A DNA stretch of 64,000 bases from Sphingobium cyanobacteriorum (GTDB lineage: Bacteria > Pseudomonadota > Alphaproteobacteria > Sphingomonadales > Sphingomonadaceae), in contig NZ_JAUQOM010000002.1 of the NCBI RefSeq assembly GCF_030580935.1, positions 372,001-436,000 on the forward strand, written 5' to 3'. The position numbers were made by a program, and so were the translations under genes. The notes under the pieces were generated by a model. That model was given only the letters and a program-made list of their open reading frames with translations, did no database searches and was not told the origin of the DNA. Position 1 is the first letter of the stretch. Each line of letters starts with the position of its first letter. Positions 8,401 to 16,855 of the stretch are shown one piece after another.

Positions 8401-9456
8401 ATGCCGCTTGCCCGTCCGCTGTCGCTCCTTGCCGCCCTTGGCCTGTTCCTCGCCCCGCTGCCCAGCGCCGACGCCTTCGGCCCGCCGCCCGCACCTACGC
8501 TCCAGCAGGATGCGCGGGCCAAGCTGATGGCCGAATTCACCCGCTTCGCCGCGCTGTCGGACGGCACCGTCGGCATCGCCGTGCGCGACCTCCAGACCGG
8601 GGAGACTCAGGCGCTCAACGGCGACACGCTCTTTCCCATGGCCAGCGCCTACAAGGTCGCGGTCGCCGGCCGCATCCTTGCCCTGGCCGATGCCGGCGAC
8701 CTGCGGCTGGACGATCAGTTGGCGCTCGATCCCGCACTGGCGAGCGAGGGCGGCATCGCCTGGATGTTCTCGCGCCCCGGCGCAACCCTGTCGGTCGACC
8801 GGCTGCTCGAACTGATGCTGCAAAAGAGCGACAATAATGCCACCGACGTGCTGGTCGCGCGCGCTGGCGGGCCGCGGGCGATCACGGCCTTCGTGAACGG
8901 GCTGGGCGTCACCGGCCTGCGCGTCGACAGCGACACGGCGCATCTTCTCTACCGGGCAATGGGCATCCGTCCATTGTCGGGCAGCTTCCGCCAGAATGCC
9001 GACGCCGCCCGTCGCGCCGACCCGCAACTTGTGGTGCGCGACATGCGTGACCTGCCCAACCTGGCCTTCGCGACCGAACCGGAGGACACCGCCACGCCGA
9101 CCGCGATGCTCGACCTGATGACCGCCTATCAGGCGGGCCGCGCGCTTTCCCCCGCCAGCACCCGGCGCCTCTTCACCATCATGGCGCATTGCGAAACGGG
9201 CAAGGCGCGAATCGTCGGAATGCTGCCGCCCGGCACGGCGGTGGCGCACAAGACCGGCTCTCTCAACGGGGTCGGCAATGATGTCGGCGTGGTGCGCCTG
9301 CCCGACGGGCGCAGCTTTGCCATCGTCGTGTTCGTGATGAAGGACAGCAAGGGCCATGTCGCGCGCGACCGCATCATCGCGGAAGCGGCGCGGGCGGCCT
9401 ATGATTATTTTCTCTATGCCCCGGACAGGATGCACGGCCGGGCGCATAACACTTAA
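8401..9456 (+). CDS. Class A (serine) beta-lactamase with an atypical central insertion
   Basis: This 351-residue secreted protein has a signal peptide (cleavage near SADA-FG). Catalytic motifs are SAYK (S82-K85), SDN (143-145) and KTG (284-286). The Glu166 region is unusual. The nearest match, ATEPEDTATP, has Glu at 226/228, more than 80 residues after SDN, whereas TEM-type enzymes have about 36. So roughly 45-50 residues are inserted before the omega loop and the loop looks shortened. It probably hydrolyses beta-lactams or is a penicillin-binding relative; activity is uncertain. Confidence 0.88.
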   Translation: MPLARPLSLLAALGLFLAPLPSADAFGPPPAPTLQQDARAKLMAEFTRFAALSDGTVGIAVRDLQTGETQALNGDTLFPMASAYKVAVAGRILALADAGDLRLDDQLALDPALASEGGIAWMFSRPGATLSVDRLLELMLQKSDNNATDVLVARAGGPRAITAFVNGLGVTGLRVDSDTAHLLYRAMGIRPLSGSFRQNADAARRADPQLVVRDMRDLPNLAFATEPEDTATPTAMLDLMTAYQAGRALSPASTRRLFTIMAHCETGKARIVGMLPPGTAVAHKTGSLNGVGNDVGVVRLPDGRSFAIVVFVMKDSKGHVARDRIIAEAARAAYDYFLYAPDRMHGRAHNT

Positions 9457-9516
9457 CACAGGTCGGAAAAATCATTACGCTACCGATTAGAGAGGGTGTC
9501 GGAGCGCGAGTTTGAC

Positions 9517-9882
9517 ATGACCAGCCTGCACTGTTTCAGGGATTTCTGGCCCTATTATTTGCAGGAACATGCGCGCCCCGGCACACGCGCCCTCCATTAT
9601 GCCGGCACCAGCCTGGTGATGGCCCTGCTGGCGAGCGCGCCCTTCACCGGCTATTGGTGGGTCGGCGTGGCGCTGCCGGTCGCGGGCTATGGCTTCGCCT
9701 GGGCGGGCCATGGCCTGATCGAGCACAACCGCCCCGCCACCTTTCGCTACCCGCTCTGGTCGCTGCGCGCCGATTTCGTGATGTGGCAGCGTTTCATGAC
9801 CGGCCAGATCAAGCGCGACCTTGCCAAGGCCGGCGTGCGCGCCGACGGCACGGTCGATCCGGCGCGGCGCATCCGTGGCTGA
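9517..9882 (+). CDS. DUF962 / Mpo1-like membrane protein
   Basis: This protein of about 121 residues starts MTSLHCFRDFWPYYLQEH and has two hydrophobic segments around residues 30-65. The family signature GHGLIEHNRPATF follows. Yeast Mpo1 of this family is an iron-dependent dioxygenase in alpha-oxidation of 2-hydroxy fatty acids of sphingolipid origin. A related lipid role is attractive in a sphingolipid-containing genus but is not proven. A GTG at 9496 is an alternative start; the ATG at 9517 is preferred because GGAG lies upstream. Confidence 0.8.
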   Translation: MTSLHCFRDFWPYYLQEHARPGTRALHYAGTSLVMALLASAPFTGYWWVGVALPVAGYGFAWAGHGLIEHNRPATFRYPLWSLRADFVMWQRFMTGQIKRDLAKAGVRADGTVDPARRIRG

Positions 9883-9925
9883 CCGTAGCGCTTGACCGCG
9901 CCCGGCGCTCTGCCACAAGGGCGCG

Positions 9926-10993
9926 ATGGCTCTTACCGCGACCTTCTCGCTGCCCGACCGGGCGACTTTGGCGCAGCGCTGGCAGGCGCTGGAGGCGCGA
10001 TCGGATGCGTCCTTCTTCCTGCGCTGGACCTGGGTGGGGGCGTGGCTCGACAGCTATCCGATTCGGCCCGAACTGCTGGCCGTCGTGGACACAGATGGCC
10101 GGGACGTGGCGCTGGCGCTGGTCGGCCATGCGATGCAGCCGCGCCTGCTGGGCGGCGTGGCGACGCTCAGCCTCAACCAGTCGGGCGACCCGGACGCCGA
10201 CCGCCCCTATGTCGAATATAATGGCCTGCTCGCCGAACGCGGCCGGGACGGGGAGGCGGTTGCCGCCGCGCTGGCCGCGCTCGCCCGCCGCCGCGACTGG
10301 CGCGCCCTGCGGCTGAGCGGGATCGCCCCGGATTCCCCGCTGCTGGGCCTGCCTGCCCGGCGCAAGACGCGGATCGACCAGTCGCCGGTCTATCAGGTCG
10401 ATCTCGACGCCGTGCGCGCGGCCGATGGCGACTATCTCTCGCTGCTCAGTTCCAACAGCCGCAGCCAGATCCGCCGCGCGATGAAGGATCATGGCGGCCC
10501 GCTGCCCGCCGTCGAAACCGCCACGCTCGATGACATCGCCCCCTGGCTGGACGCCATGGCCGCACTCAATGCAGGCCGCCACGCCGACAATGCCTGGGAC
10601 AGCGCAAGCTTCCGTGCGTTCGTCGCCACGCTCGCCGCGCGCGGCCTGCCCGGCGGCGCGGTCGAACTGCTGCGGTTCAGCGATGCAGGCGGCGTGGTCG
10701 GGCTGCTGGTCAATTTCGTGCAGGATGGCGTGGCGATGAATTATCAGTCCGCCTTCGCCGATCCGCGCACGGCCAAGGACAAGCCCGGCCTGCTCTGCCA
10801 TGCCGCCGCCGTCGGTCATTATGCGGCGCGCGGCCTGTCCCGCTACTCCCTGCTGGCGGGCAAGGATCGCTACAAGCAGAGCCTGTCGACCTGCGAGGAC
10901 TCGCTCGAATGGTGGCTGCTTGAACGGTTCAGCCCGCGCCTCGAAGCCGAAGCGCTGCTGCGCCGGCTGCTCAGGCGCCCAGCTTCCGTATGA
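9926..10993 (+). CDS. GNAT-fold acyltransferase, BioF2/CelD-like
   Basis: This 355-residue protein resembles the large two-lobed GNAT (Acetyltransf_6/BioF2-like) family. Features include SSNSRSQIRRAMKDHG mid-protein and, in the C-terminal lobe, LLRFSDAGGVVGLLVNFVQDG followed by AVGHYAARGLSRYSLLAGKDRYK. Such proteins transfer acyl or aminoacyl groups, often onto envelope lipids or polymers. It is convergent with the cupin gene, overlapping its 3' end by 23 bp. A second GNAT gene of similar size lies just beyond. Substrate unknown. Confidence 0.8.
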   Translation: MALTATFSLPDRATLAQRWQALEARSDASFFLRWTWVGAWLDSYPIRPELLAVVDTDGRDVALALVGHAMQPRLLGGVATLSLNQSGDPDADRPYVEYNGLLAERGRDGEAVAAALAALARRRDWRALRLSGIAPDSPLLGLPARRKTRIDQSPVYQVDLDAVRAADGDYLSLLSSNSRSQIRRAMKDHGGPLPAVETATLDDIAPWLDAMAALNAGRHADNAWDSASFRAFVATLAARGLPGGAVELLRFSDAGGVVGLLVNFVQDGVAMNYQSAFADPRTAKDKPGLLCHAAAVGHYAARGLSRYSLLAGKDRYKQSLSTCEDSLEWWLLERFSPRLEAEALLRRLLRRPASV

Positions 10994-11840
10994 CGCGATA
11001 GACCAGGCGGCGCAGCCCCTGCCGTTCGGGCTGCGCGCTGACCGTCGCGACCGGCAGGCCGCGCTTGCGCAGCAGCGCGTTGAAACTGTGCAATTCGCCT
11101 TCCGCCACGCTGCGTTCGGACCGCCATGTCACCGACAGGCTGACCGATACGGTCGGGCCGTTTTCCACGAAATGCGGCGCCTTCACCGGCACATGGATGG
11201 CGTCGCCCGGCGCCAGCCGGACGGCCTTGCCCTGCGTCTTGAACCCGTCCTGCCACACCAGGTTGCGATGCCCGCCGCCATGAAAATCCTCGCTTTTCTG
11301 CGCCGGCACCAGATGCTCGTCGCGCGCGGGAAAGACGGTCATCGTCTTGGTCCCCATGATCTGGAGCAGGATATTATGCTCCGGGTCCATGTGGAACGGC
11401 GTCACGCTGCCGGGTGAGGACAGGAAGATGAAGGCTTCGCGATGCAGCATCGGCCCGGTCTTTTGCCCGACGATCGGTTCCAGTTCGGCCAGCGCCGCGT
11501 CGAGCAGCGCGGCATAGGCCGGGTCGCGCTCGACATTCTTGAGCACCGCCCAACTGCCGTTCGTTTCGATCGTGCGGATCGTCTCGCCCAGCGTCAGCCC
11601 GTTGGACGGCGTATCCTCCGGCCGCACGCCCAGCGGCAGCTTGCCCAGATTATATTCGACCGATTGTGCCGGCATCCGCTCCGCCAGCCCCGCCAGCGCG
11701 TCCAGCGTCAGCAACCCGTGCCCTGCCAGGCCATGGTTCAGTCTGGCCGATTCGTCGGGATAGGCGGCGGCGAAGGCGGCGCGCGCACTGTCGGGGAAGG
11801 TCGCGCCGTCCGCCGGCGCGATGGGGCTGTGCGCGGTCAT
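10971..11840 (-). CDS. Cupin/JmjC-like Fe(II)/2-oxoglutarate dioxygenase-type protein
   Basis: This 289-residue protein has a JmjC/cupin-8-type core. FHMD gives the metal pair H150/D152, GTKTMTVF places a Lys (K165) where 2-oxoglutarate usually binds, and PGDAIHVPVKAPHFV supplies the third His (probably H223). It is likely an Fe(II)/2OG hydroxylase of an unknown protein or small molecule. Its ATG overlaps the stop of the upstream GNAT gene (ATGA), so the two are translationally coupled. AAAGGA lies upstream of the start at 11840. Confidence 0.8.
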   Translation of the reverse strand: MTAHSPIAPADGATFPDSARAAFAAAYPDESARLNHGLAGHGLLTLDALAGLAERMPAQSVEYNLGKLPLGVRPEDTPSNGLTLGETIRTIETNGSWAVLKNVERDPAYAALLDAALAELEPIVGQKTGPMLHREAFIFLSSPGSVTPFHMDPEHNILLQIMGTKTMTVFPARDEHLVPAQKSEDFHGGGHRNLVWQDGFKTQGKAVRLAPGDAIHVPVKAPHFVENGPTVSVSLSVTWRSERSVAEGELHSFNALLRKRGLPVATVSAQPERQGLRRLVYRVIRKLGA

Positions 11841-12964
11841 CGCTGTCCTTTCACATATCTGGCTAAAGTTTCGACGCCGTTCGCGACGGCGAAGGCGGCG
11901 TGGCGCTGCATCCGCGCCGCGCCCCTGCCGTGCAGCGCGATGCGATATTGCACGATGGTGCGCCGTTCCGCCCACAGGCTGTCGATCATCGGATGGTCGG
12001 GGGCAGCGCAACTGTCCATCCAGCCGATCGCTGGATCATCCTGCACCGCATGGAGATTGGCGATCTCGATCAGCACGCCCGGCGAAAAACGGCCCAGTTC
12101 CTCGTCAAAGGCGATCTTGAAGGAAAAAGCGCCCGCGCCATGGCGGAAATTGACCAGCATCGCGATGGCCCGCCCGTCCAGGTCGATGCGCAGCATATGC
12201 AGCCGCCCCGCCGCCAGCGCGGCGGCGCAGGCGGCACGGAAGAAGGCGGCGTCACCCGGCTTGCAGCCCAGCGCTGTGCCCTTTGTGCCTTTCCAGCCGG
12301 CCGCTTCCAGCGCCAGGAAATCGTCGCACCACAGCGGCAGCGCCGCGCCATCGTCCAGCAGGCGCGTCTCGACCGTGCCCAGTTCGGCAAGCCGCTTCTG
12401 CAACCGGCGCAATTCCTTGCGCTTCTTCGACCGGACCTGCGTTTCCCAATAGGCGTCGGCGCTCAATTCGGACCGCAGCATCGCCCGTTCATAGCGGTGA
12501 ATCTCGCGCCATCCGCGTCGCTGCTCGACGCACACCGCCTCGATCGCGGCGGCATTGGCGCCCGCCGCGTCCAGCCCCTCCAGATGCAGGAATCCCCGCG
12601 CCCAGGGCGCTGCGTCCAGTTGCGCCAGGAAGCCGCGCCACGCCGCCGCCTCATGCCCCCGCCGCACCATCGGCGCGCCGAAAAAACAATGATCATGCAT
12701 CCAGTTGCCGACGCAGCCGACCGGCAAGCGGCCATGGCGCGGCTGCACCGTCAGCGGCAGCAACCCGATCAGTGCGTCGTCCTTCTCGACCTCGATGACA
12801 TGCAGCCCGTCCGCCGCGAGATGATCGATCGCCGCGTCCAGCATGTCGGGCGCATAGAAAGCGTTGGCCTCCGCCGCGTCCTGCGCCAGCGCCGCCCAGC
12901 GGGCACGTTGCCCCGGCCCGGCATGATGGGCAGCGGGAAGCGAGGGATGGGATGCCATATCCAT
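11837..12964 (-). CDS. GNAT-fold acyltransferase, BioF2/CelD-like
   Basis: This 375-residue protein belongs to the same broad acyltransferase family as 9926-10993. Typical pieces are VEKDDALIGLLPL in the N-terminal half, QVRSKKRKELRRLQKRL at the middle, and RLHMLRIDLDGRAIAML plus a FKIAFDEELGRFSPGVL stretch in the second GNAT lobe. It is the first gene of a two-gene unit with the cupin dioxygenase. Starts at 12964 (ATG) and 12958 (ATG) are both possible, with GAGG upstream. Substrate unknown; an envelope or lipid acylation role is inferred. Confidence 0.8.
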   Translation of the reverse strand: MDMASHPSLPAAHHAGPGQRARWAALAQDAAEANAFYAPDMLDAAIDHLAADGLHVIEVEKDDALIGLLPLTVQPRHGRLPVGCVGNWMHDHCFFGAPMVRRGHEAAAWRGFLAQLDAAPWARGFLHLEGLDAAGANAAAIEAVCVEQRRGWREIHRYERAMLRSELSADAYWETQVRSKKRKELRRLQKRLAELGTVETRLLDDGAALPLWCDDFLALEAAGWKGTKGTALGCKPGDAAFFRAACAAALAAGRLHMLRIDLDGRAIAMLVNFRHGAGAFSFKIAFDEELGRFSPGVLIEIANLHAVQDDPAIGWMDSCAAPDHPMIDSLWAERRTIVQYRIALHGRGAARMQRHAAFAVANGVETLARYVKGQR

Positions 12965-13146
12965 GGCCCTCGCTTAGGCGATAAAGATTAGGGGGCGGTA
13001 AAGATGCGAGAAAGTCGCAATCTTCCTGTTTAACGCGACCTGACTGGTCCGCGCGGGCTTTACATCGCGCGGCTTATTGTCTGAGACAATGGTTGAGAGA
13101 CAGGCAAGCCGGCGCGGCTGAGCAGCCTTGGCGGGAGAAATGAAGC

Positions 13147-14145
13147 GTGACGATCCTTGTTACCGGCGCGGCCGGCTTCATCGGTATGCATGTCGCCGAC
13201 CGGCTGATGGCGCAGGGCCACGCCGTGGTCGGCATCGACAATATGAACGATTATTATCCGGTATCGCTGAAACGGGACCGGATCGCGGCGTTGCAGGCGG
13301 CGCATGGCCGGCTCTTCACCTTCCATGAACTGGATTTTGCCGATCTGGACGCGCTTCAGGGGGCGCTGCACGACCAGGTGGTCGAATCGATCGTCCATCT
13401 GGGCGCGCAGGCCGGGGTGCGCTATTCGCTCGTCAATCCGCACGCCTATGTCCGCTCGAACCTGGCGGGCCATGTCAACATGCTGGAACTGGCGCGTGAA
13501 CGGCGGGTGCGGCATCTCGTCTATGCCTCCTCCTCCTCGGTGTATGGCGGCAACGACTCGTTGCCGTTTCGCGTGGAGGATCGGACCGACCATCCCGTTT
13601 CGCTCTATGCCGCGACCAAGCGCGCCGACGAACTGATGAGCGAAACCTACGCCCATCTGTTCCGCATCCCCATGACCGGGCTGCGCTTCTTCACCGTCTA
13701 TGGTCCCTGGGGGCGGCCGGACATGGCGATGTGGATCTTCACGTCCAAAATCCTGGCGGGCCAGCCGATCCCGGTGTTCAACCACGGCCGGATGCAGCGC
13801 GACTTCACCTATATCGATGATATCGTGACTGGAATCCTTGGCTGTCTCGATCATCCCCCGGCCGATGACGGCGCGCTCAAGGCGGGCGGCAGCCGGGGGC
13901 CGCACCGGCTCTACAATATCGGCAACAACCGGCCCGAAGAGTTGATGCACCTGATCGCGGTGCTGGAGGATGCGTTGGGGCGGAAGGCGGAAATCGATTT
14001 CCAGCCGATGCAGCCGGGCGACGTGCATGCGACCTATGCCGATATCAGCGCCATCGCCCGGAATATCGGTTTCGCGCCGACGACCGGCATCGAGTCGGGC
14101 GTGCCCCGATTCGTGGAATGGTATCGCGCCTATCATGGATGTTGA
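13147..14145 (+). CDS. NAD-dependent epimerase, UDP-glucuronate 4-epimerase-like
   Basis: This 332-residue extended SDR begins with the NAD-binding loop GAAGFIG (residues 7-13). It has SSSSVYG and the catalytic YAATK, and the sugar-binding GLRFFTVYGPWGRPDMA that is characteristic of UDP-glucuronate 4-epimerases. The likely reaction is UDP-GlcA to UDP-GalA, feeding surface glycans. Sphingomonad glycosphingolipids carry uronic acids on ceramide, so supply to that pathway is a plausible inference. Translation starts at GTG 13147 after GGGAG. Confidence 0.88.
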   Translation: MTILVTGAAGFIGMHVADRLMAQGHAVVGIDNMNDYYPVSLKRDRIAALQAAHGRLFTFHELDFADLDALQGALHDQVVESIVHLGAQAGVRYSLVNPHAYVRSNLAGHVNMLELARERRVRHLVYASSSSVYGGNDSLPFRVEDRTDHPVSLYAATKRADELMSETYAHLFRIPMTGLRFFTVYGPWGRPDMAMWIFTSKILAGQPIPVFNHGRMQRDFTYIDDIVTGILGCLDHPPADDGALKAGGSRGPHRLYNIGNNRPEELMHLIAVLEDALGRKAEIDFQPMQPGDVHATYADISAIARNIGFAPTTGIESGVPRFVEWYRAYHGC

Positions 14146-14445
14146 TGACCGCTGCTGCACTGCACACGTCGCGGGGCGGAAGGTTCCACGGTTCGTCGGC
14201 AATATATGTCATTTCATCTTTTGTTGCTGGTGCGTTGTTCGTGCAGAATCGGGCAAATCTTCTTTCGCACTTGCAAAATGGATTGCCATAAGTGCCTGAA
14301 ACAGCGTAAGCCAATCACGCAGGCTGGTTGCATAACCGGCCGGGGGTCGCGGAACGAGGGAAAGACGGCGCATCGAATACGGTGGCTCGTCGCCGCTGCT
14401 CTGATGGATCATCAGATCCAAAGAGGCGGAAAAAAGGGCAAGCGC
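14146..14445. other. 300-bp gap upstream of kdsD, no gene seen
   Basis: No open frame here has the codon character of the neighbours. The segment is richer in A/T near 14200-14290 and probably holds the promoter and leader of the kdsD-kdsB-phosphatase unit. An open frame continuous with kdsD runs back to 14206, but its translation shows no family match. Confidence 0.4.
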
Positions 14446-15456
14446 GTGTCGACATCAGCTTCGAAGATTGTCCCGTTCGGCTCCGGTGGGCGAATCGTGG
14501 AAAGTGCCTGCCGCAGTCTTTCGATTGCCGCTTTCGGCCTCAATGCACTGGAAGCGAAATTTTCAGAGCGTGATTTTGCGGCGACTTTCCTGCGTGTTGT
14601 CGGCATCATCATGAAGGTGCGTGGCCGCGTGATCGTCACCGGCATCGGCAAGAGCGGCATCGTCGCGCGCAAGATGACGGCGACCCTGACCTCCACCGGC
14701 ACGCCTGCCTTGTTCCTGCATCCCGCCGACGCCGGCCATGGCGACCTGGGCATGATCACGCCCGACGATGTCGTGCTGATGATGTCCCATTCGGGCGAAT
14801 CGACCGAACTTGGCCCGATCATCCATTATTGCAAACGCTTCGCCATCCCGCTGCTGGCGATGACCGCGCAGGCGCACAGCACGGTGGCGACCGCCGCCGA
14901 TATCTGCGTCTTGATGCCCGAAGTGGAAGAAGCCTGCCCCAACGCGCTGGCGCCGACCACCTCCACCACGGTGCAGATGGCGTTTGGCGACGCGCTGGCG
15001 ATCGCGCTGATGGAAATGCGCGGCTTTTCCGCCGACGACTTCCATAAATTCCATCCCAATGGCAAATTGGGCGCGCAACTGGTCAAGGTGCGCGAACTGA
15101 TGGCCAGCAACCAGGACGTGCCGATGGTGCGCGAGGATGCCTCGCTGCTCGACGCCACCATCGAAATGACCCGCGCCCGTCTGGGCGGCACCGCCATCGT
15201 CGATCGCAACGGCCGCCTGATCGGCGCCTTCACCGATGGCGACCTGCGCCGCACCGTGACCGGCAAGCAGAATCTGACCGAGGCAGTCGGCCGCTTCATG
15301 ACGCTGACGCCGCTGGCGGTCGCGCCGGACGAACTGGCGTCCGAAGCGCTGCGCCTGATGCACGAACGCAACATCATGCTTCTGTTCGTCTGCGACAATG
15401 GCAAGCTGGTCGGCGCGGTCCATATGCACGACCTGCTGCACGCCGGGGTCGCCTGA
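14446..15456 (+). CDS. kdsD: Arabinose-5-phosphate isomerase, KpsF/GutQ family
   Basis: This protein of about 336 residues has an N-terminal SIS sugar-isomerase domain (GIGKSGIVARKM, MSHSGES), an EEACPNALAPTTSTT stretch, and two C-terminal CBS repeats. It converts ribulose-5-phosphate to arabinose-5-phosphate, the first step of Kdo synthesis. The start is uncertain. GTG at 14446 with AAGGG 7 nt upstream gives the usual family length, while ATG at 14404 would add 14 residues. It overlaps the next gene, kdsB. Confidence 0.9.
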   Translation: MSTSASKIVPFGSGGRIVESACRSLSIAAFGLNALEAKFSERDFAATFLRVVGIIMKVRGRVIVTGIGKSGIVARKMTATLTSTGTPALFLHPADAGHGDLGMITPDDVVLMMSHSGESTELGPIIHYCKRFAIPLLAMTAQAHSTVATAADICVLMPEVEEACPNALAPTTSTTVQMAFGDALAIALMEMRGFSADDFHKFHPNGKLGAQLVKVRELMASNQDVPMVREDASLLDATIEMTRARLGGTAIVDRNGRLIGAFTDGDLRRTVTGKQNLTEAVGRFMTLTPLAVAPDELASEALRLMHERNIMLLFVCDNGKLVGAVHMHDLLHAGVA

Positions 15457-16262
15457 GCCTTCTCGTCGTCATTCCCGCGCGCGCCGGCTCGTCCCGCCTG
15501 CCGCGCAAGCCGCTGCGGCTGATCGCCGGGCGGACCCTGCTTCATCGCACCATCGCCATGGCCCGCGCCGCGATCGGCACGCGGGACGGGGTGGCGCTGG
15601 CCGTGGCGACGGACGACGACGCCATCGCCGACCATGCCCGCGCCGCCGGCTGCGACGCGGTGATGACGGACAGCGCCATCGCCACCGGCTCTGGCCGCGC
15701 GCTTGCCGCCGCCCTGGCGCAGCCGGTGCTTCCGCGCTTCGTCGTCAATCTCCAGGGCGATTCGCCCTTCCAGCCGCAGGGTGCCCTGGGCGCTGTCATC
15801 GCCGCCTTGCAGGATGGCGCGCAGGTCGCCACCCCGGTCATCGCGCTCGACTGGGCCGCGCTCGACGCGCTGCGCGATCACAAGATCCGTTCGCCTTTCA
15901 GCGGCACCACCTGCGCCCGTGCGCCGGACGGGCATGCCTACTGGTTTTCCAAGGCGATCATCCCGGCGATCCGCAATGAGGACAAGCTGCGCGCCAGCCA
16001 GCCGCTGTCCCCGGTCTGGCGCCATGTCGGCCTCTATGGCTACACCCTCGACGCGCTGCGCCGGTTCGAAGCCTGCCCGCCGACGATGCTCGAAAATCTG
16101 GAGGGGCTGGAGCAACTGCGCCTGCTCGAACTGGGCATCCCGGTCATGACCGTGTCGGTCGATCCGCCCCGTTTCGACAGCAGCGGCATCGATACGGAGG
16201 CTGACATCAGCAGGGTCGAGGCGCTGATCGCCCGCCATGGCGATCCGACCCCGGCGCTCTGA
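15453..16262 (+). CDS. kdsB: 3-deoxy-manno-octulosonate cytidylyltransferase, apparent CTG start
   Basis: The protein of about 269 residues activates Kdo with CTP to CMP-Kdo. The family N-terminus LLVVIPARAGSSRLPRKPL is intact, but it lies 30 codons before the first ATG (15558). No ATG, GTG or TTG occurs in frame within at least 90 bp upstream. The only fitting start is CTG at 15453, overlapping the kdsD stop as CTGA. Other motifs are VNLQGDSPFQP and WRHVGLYGYTLDALRRF. It is coupled to the following phosphatase by TGATG. Confidence 0.88.
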   Translation: MSLLVVIPARAGSSRLPRKPLRLIAGRTLLHRTIAMARAAIGTRDGVALAVATDDDAIADHARAAGCDAVMTDSAIATGSGRALAAALAQPVLPRFVVNLQGDSPFQPQGALGAVIAALQDGAQVATPVIALDWAALDALRDHKIRSPFSGTTCARAPDGHAYWFSKAIIPAIRNEDKLRASQPLSPVWRHVGLYGYTLDALRRFEACPPTMLENLEGLEQLRLLELGIPVMTVSVDPPRFDSSGIDTEADISRVEALIARHGDPTPAL

Positions 16263-16855
16263 TGCGCCGCCTGTTCATCATTCGCCATGGCAATACCTTC
16301 GCCAGCAGCGCGGATGCGCGCCGCGTCGGCGCGCGCACCGACATCCCTCTGGTGGACAGCGGCCAGGCCCAGGCCGACCGGCTCGGCGCCTGGTTCGCCG
16401 CGCAGGGCATCGCCATTCACCGCCTCCTGTCCAGCCCGCTGCTGCGCGCCCGCGAAACCGCAGCGCGGATCGCCGCCGCCACCGGCCATGCGACCGATGG
16501 CGTGCGCGACTGGCTTGGCGAAATCGACCATGGCCCTGACGAAGGCCGGCCGGAAGCCGATGTGCTGGCCCGCATCGGCGCGCAGGCGCTGGCCGACTGG
16601 GACGAACGCGGCATCGCGCCCGATGGCTGGATCGTCGATGCCGACGCGCGCATCGCCGCCTGGCGCGACTTCTTCGCCGAACCGGGGCAGGGGACGGACC
16701 TGCTCGTCACCAGCAATGGCGCGGCCCGCTTCGCCCTGATCGCGGCGGGCCTGCCGCTGGGGTCGCTCAAGCTGCGCACCGGCGCGTTCGGCGAACTGGC
16801 GGTCGAACCGTCAGGCGCGATCAGGCTGGTCCGCTGGGACGAACGGCCGGCCTAG
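16262..16855 (+). CDS. Histidine phosphatase family protein
   Basis: This 197-residue protein has the phosphohistidine RHG motif (FIIRHGNT, residues 5-12), the second Arg in SSPLLRARETA, and a C-terminal TSNGAARF in place of the usual second catalytic His region. It starts within the kdsB stop codon (TGATG), so it is translationally coupled to the Kdo genes. A dedicated Kdo-8-phosphate phosphatase (KdsC, HAD family) is not in the block. Whether this enzyme replaces it is only speculation. Confidence 0.85.
   Translation: MRRLFIIRHGNTFASSADARRVGARTDIPLVDSGQAQADRLGAWFAAQGIAIHRLLSSPLLRARETAARIAAATGHATDGVRDWLGEIDHGPDEGRPEADVLARIGAQALADWDERGIAPDGWIVDADARIAAWRDFFAEPGQGTDLLVTSNGAARFALIAAGLPLGSLKLRTGAFGELAVEPSGAIRLVRWDERPA

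Noticed and set aside
14206..14445. N-terminal extension of kdsD by up to 80 residues
   Set aside because: The KpsF family begins near residue 10-15 of the GTG start chosen; the upstream translation is not family-like.
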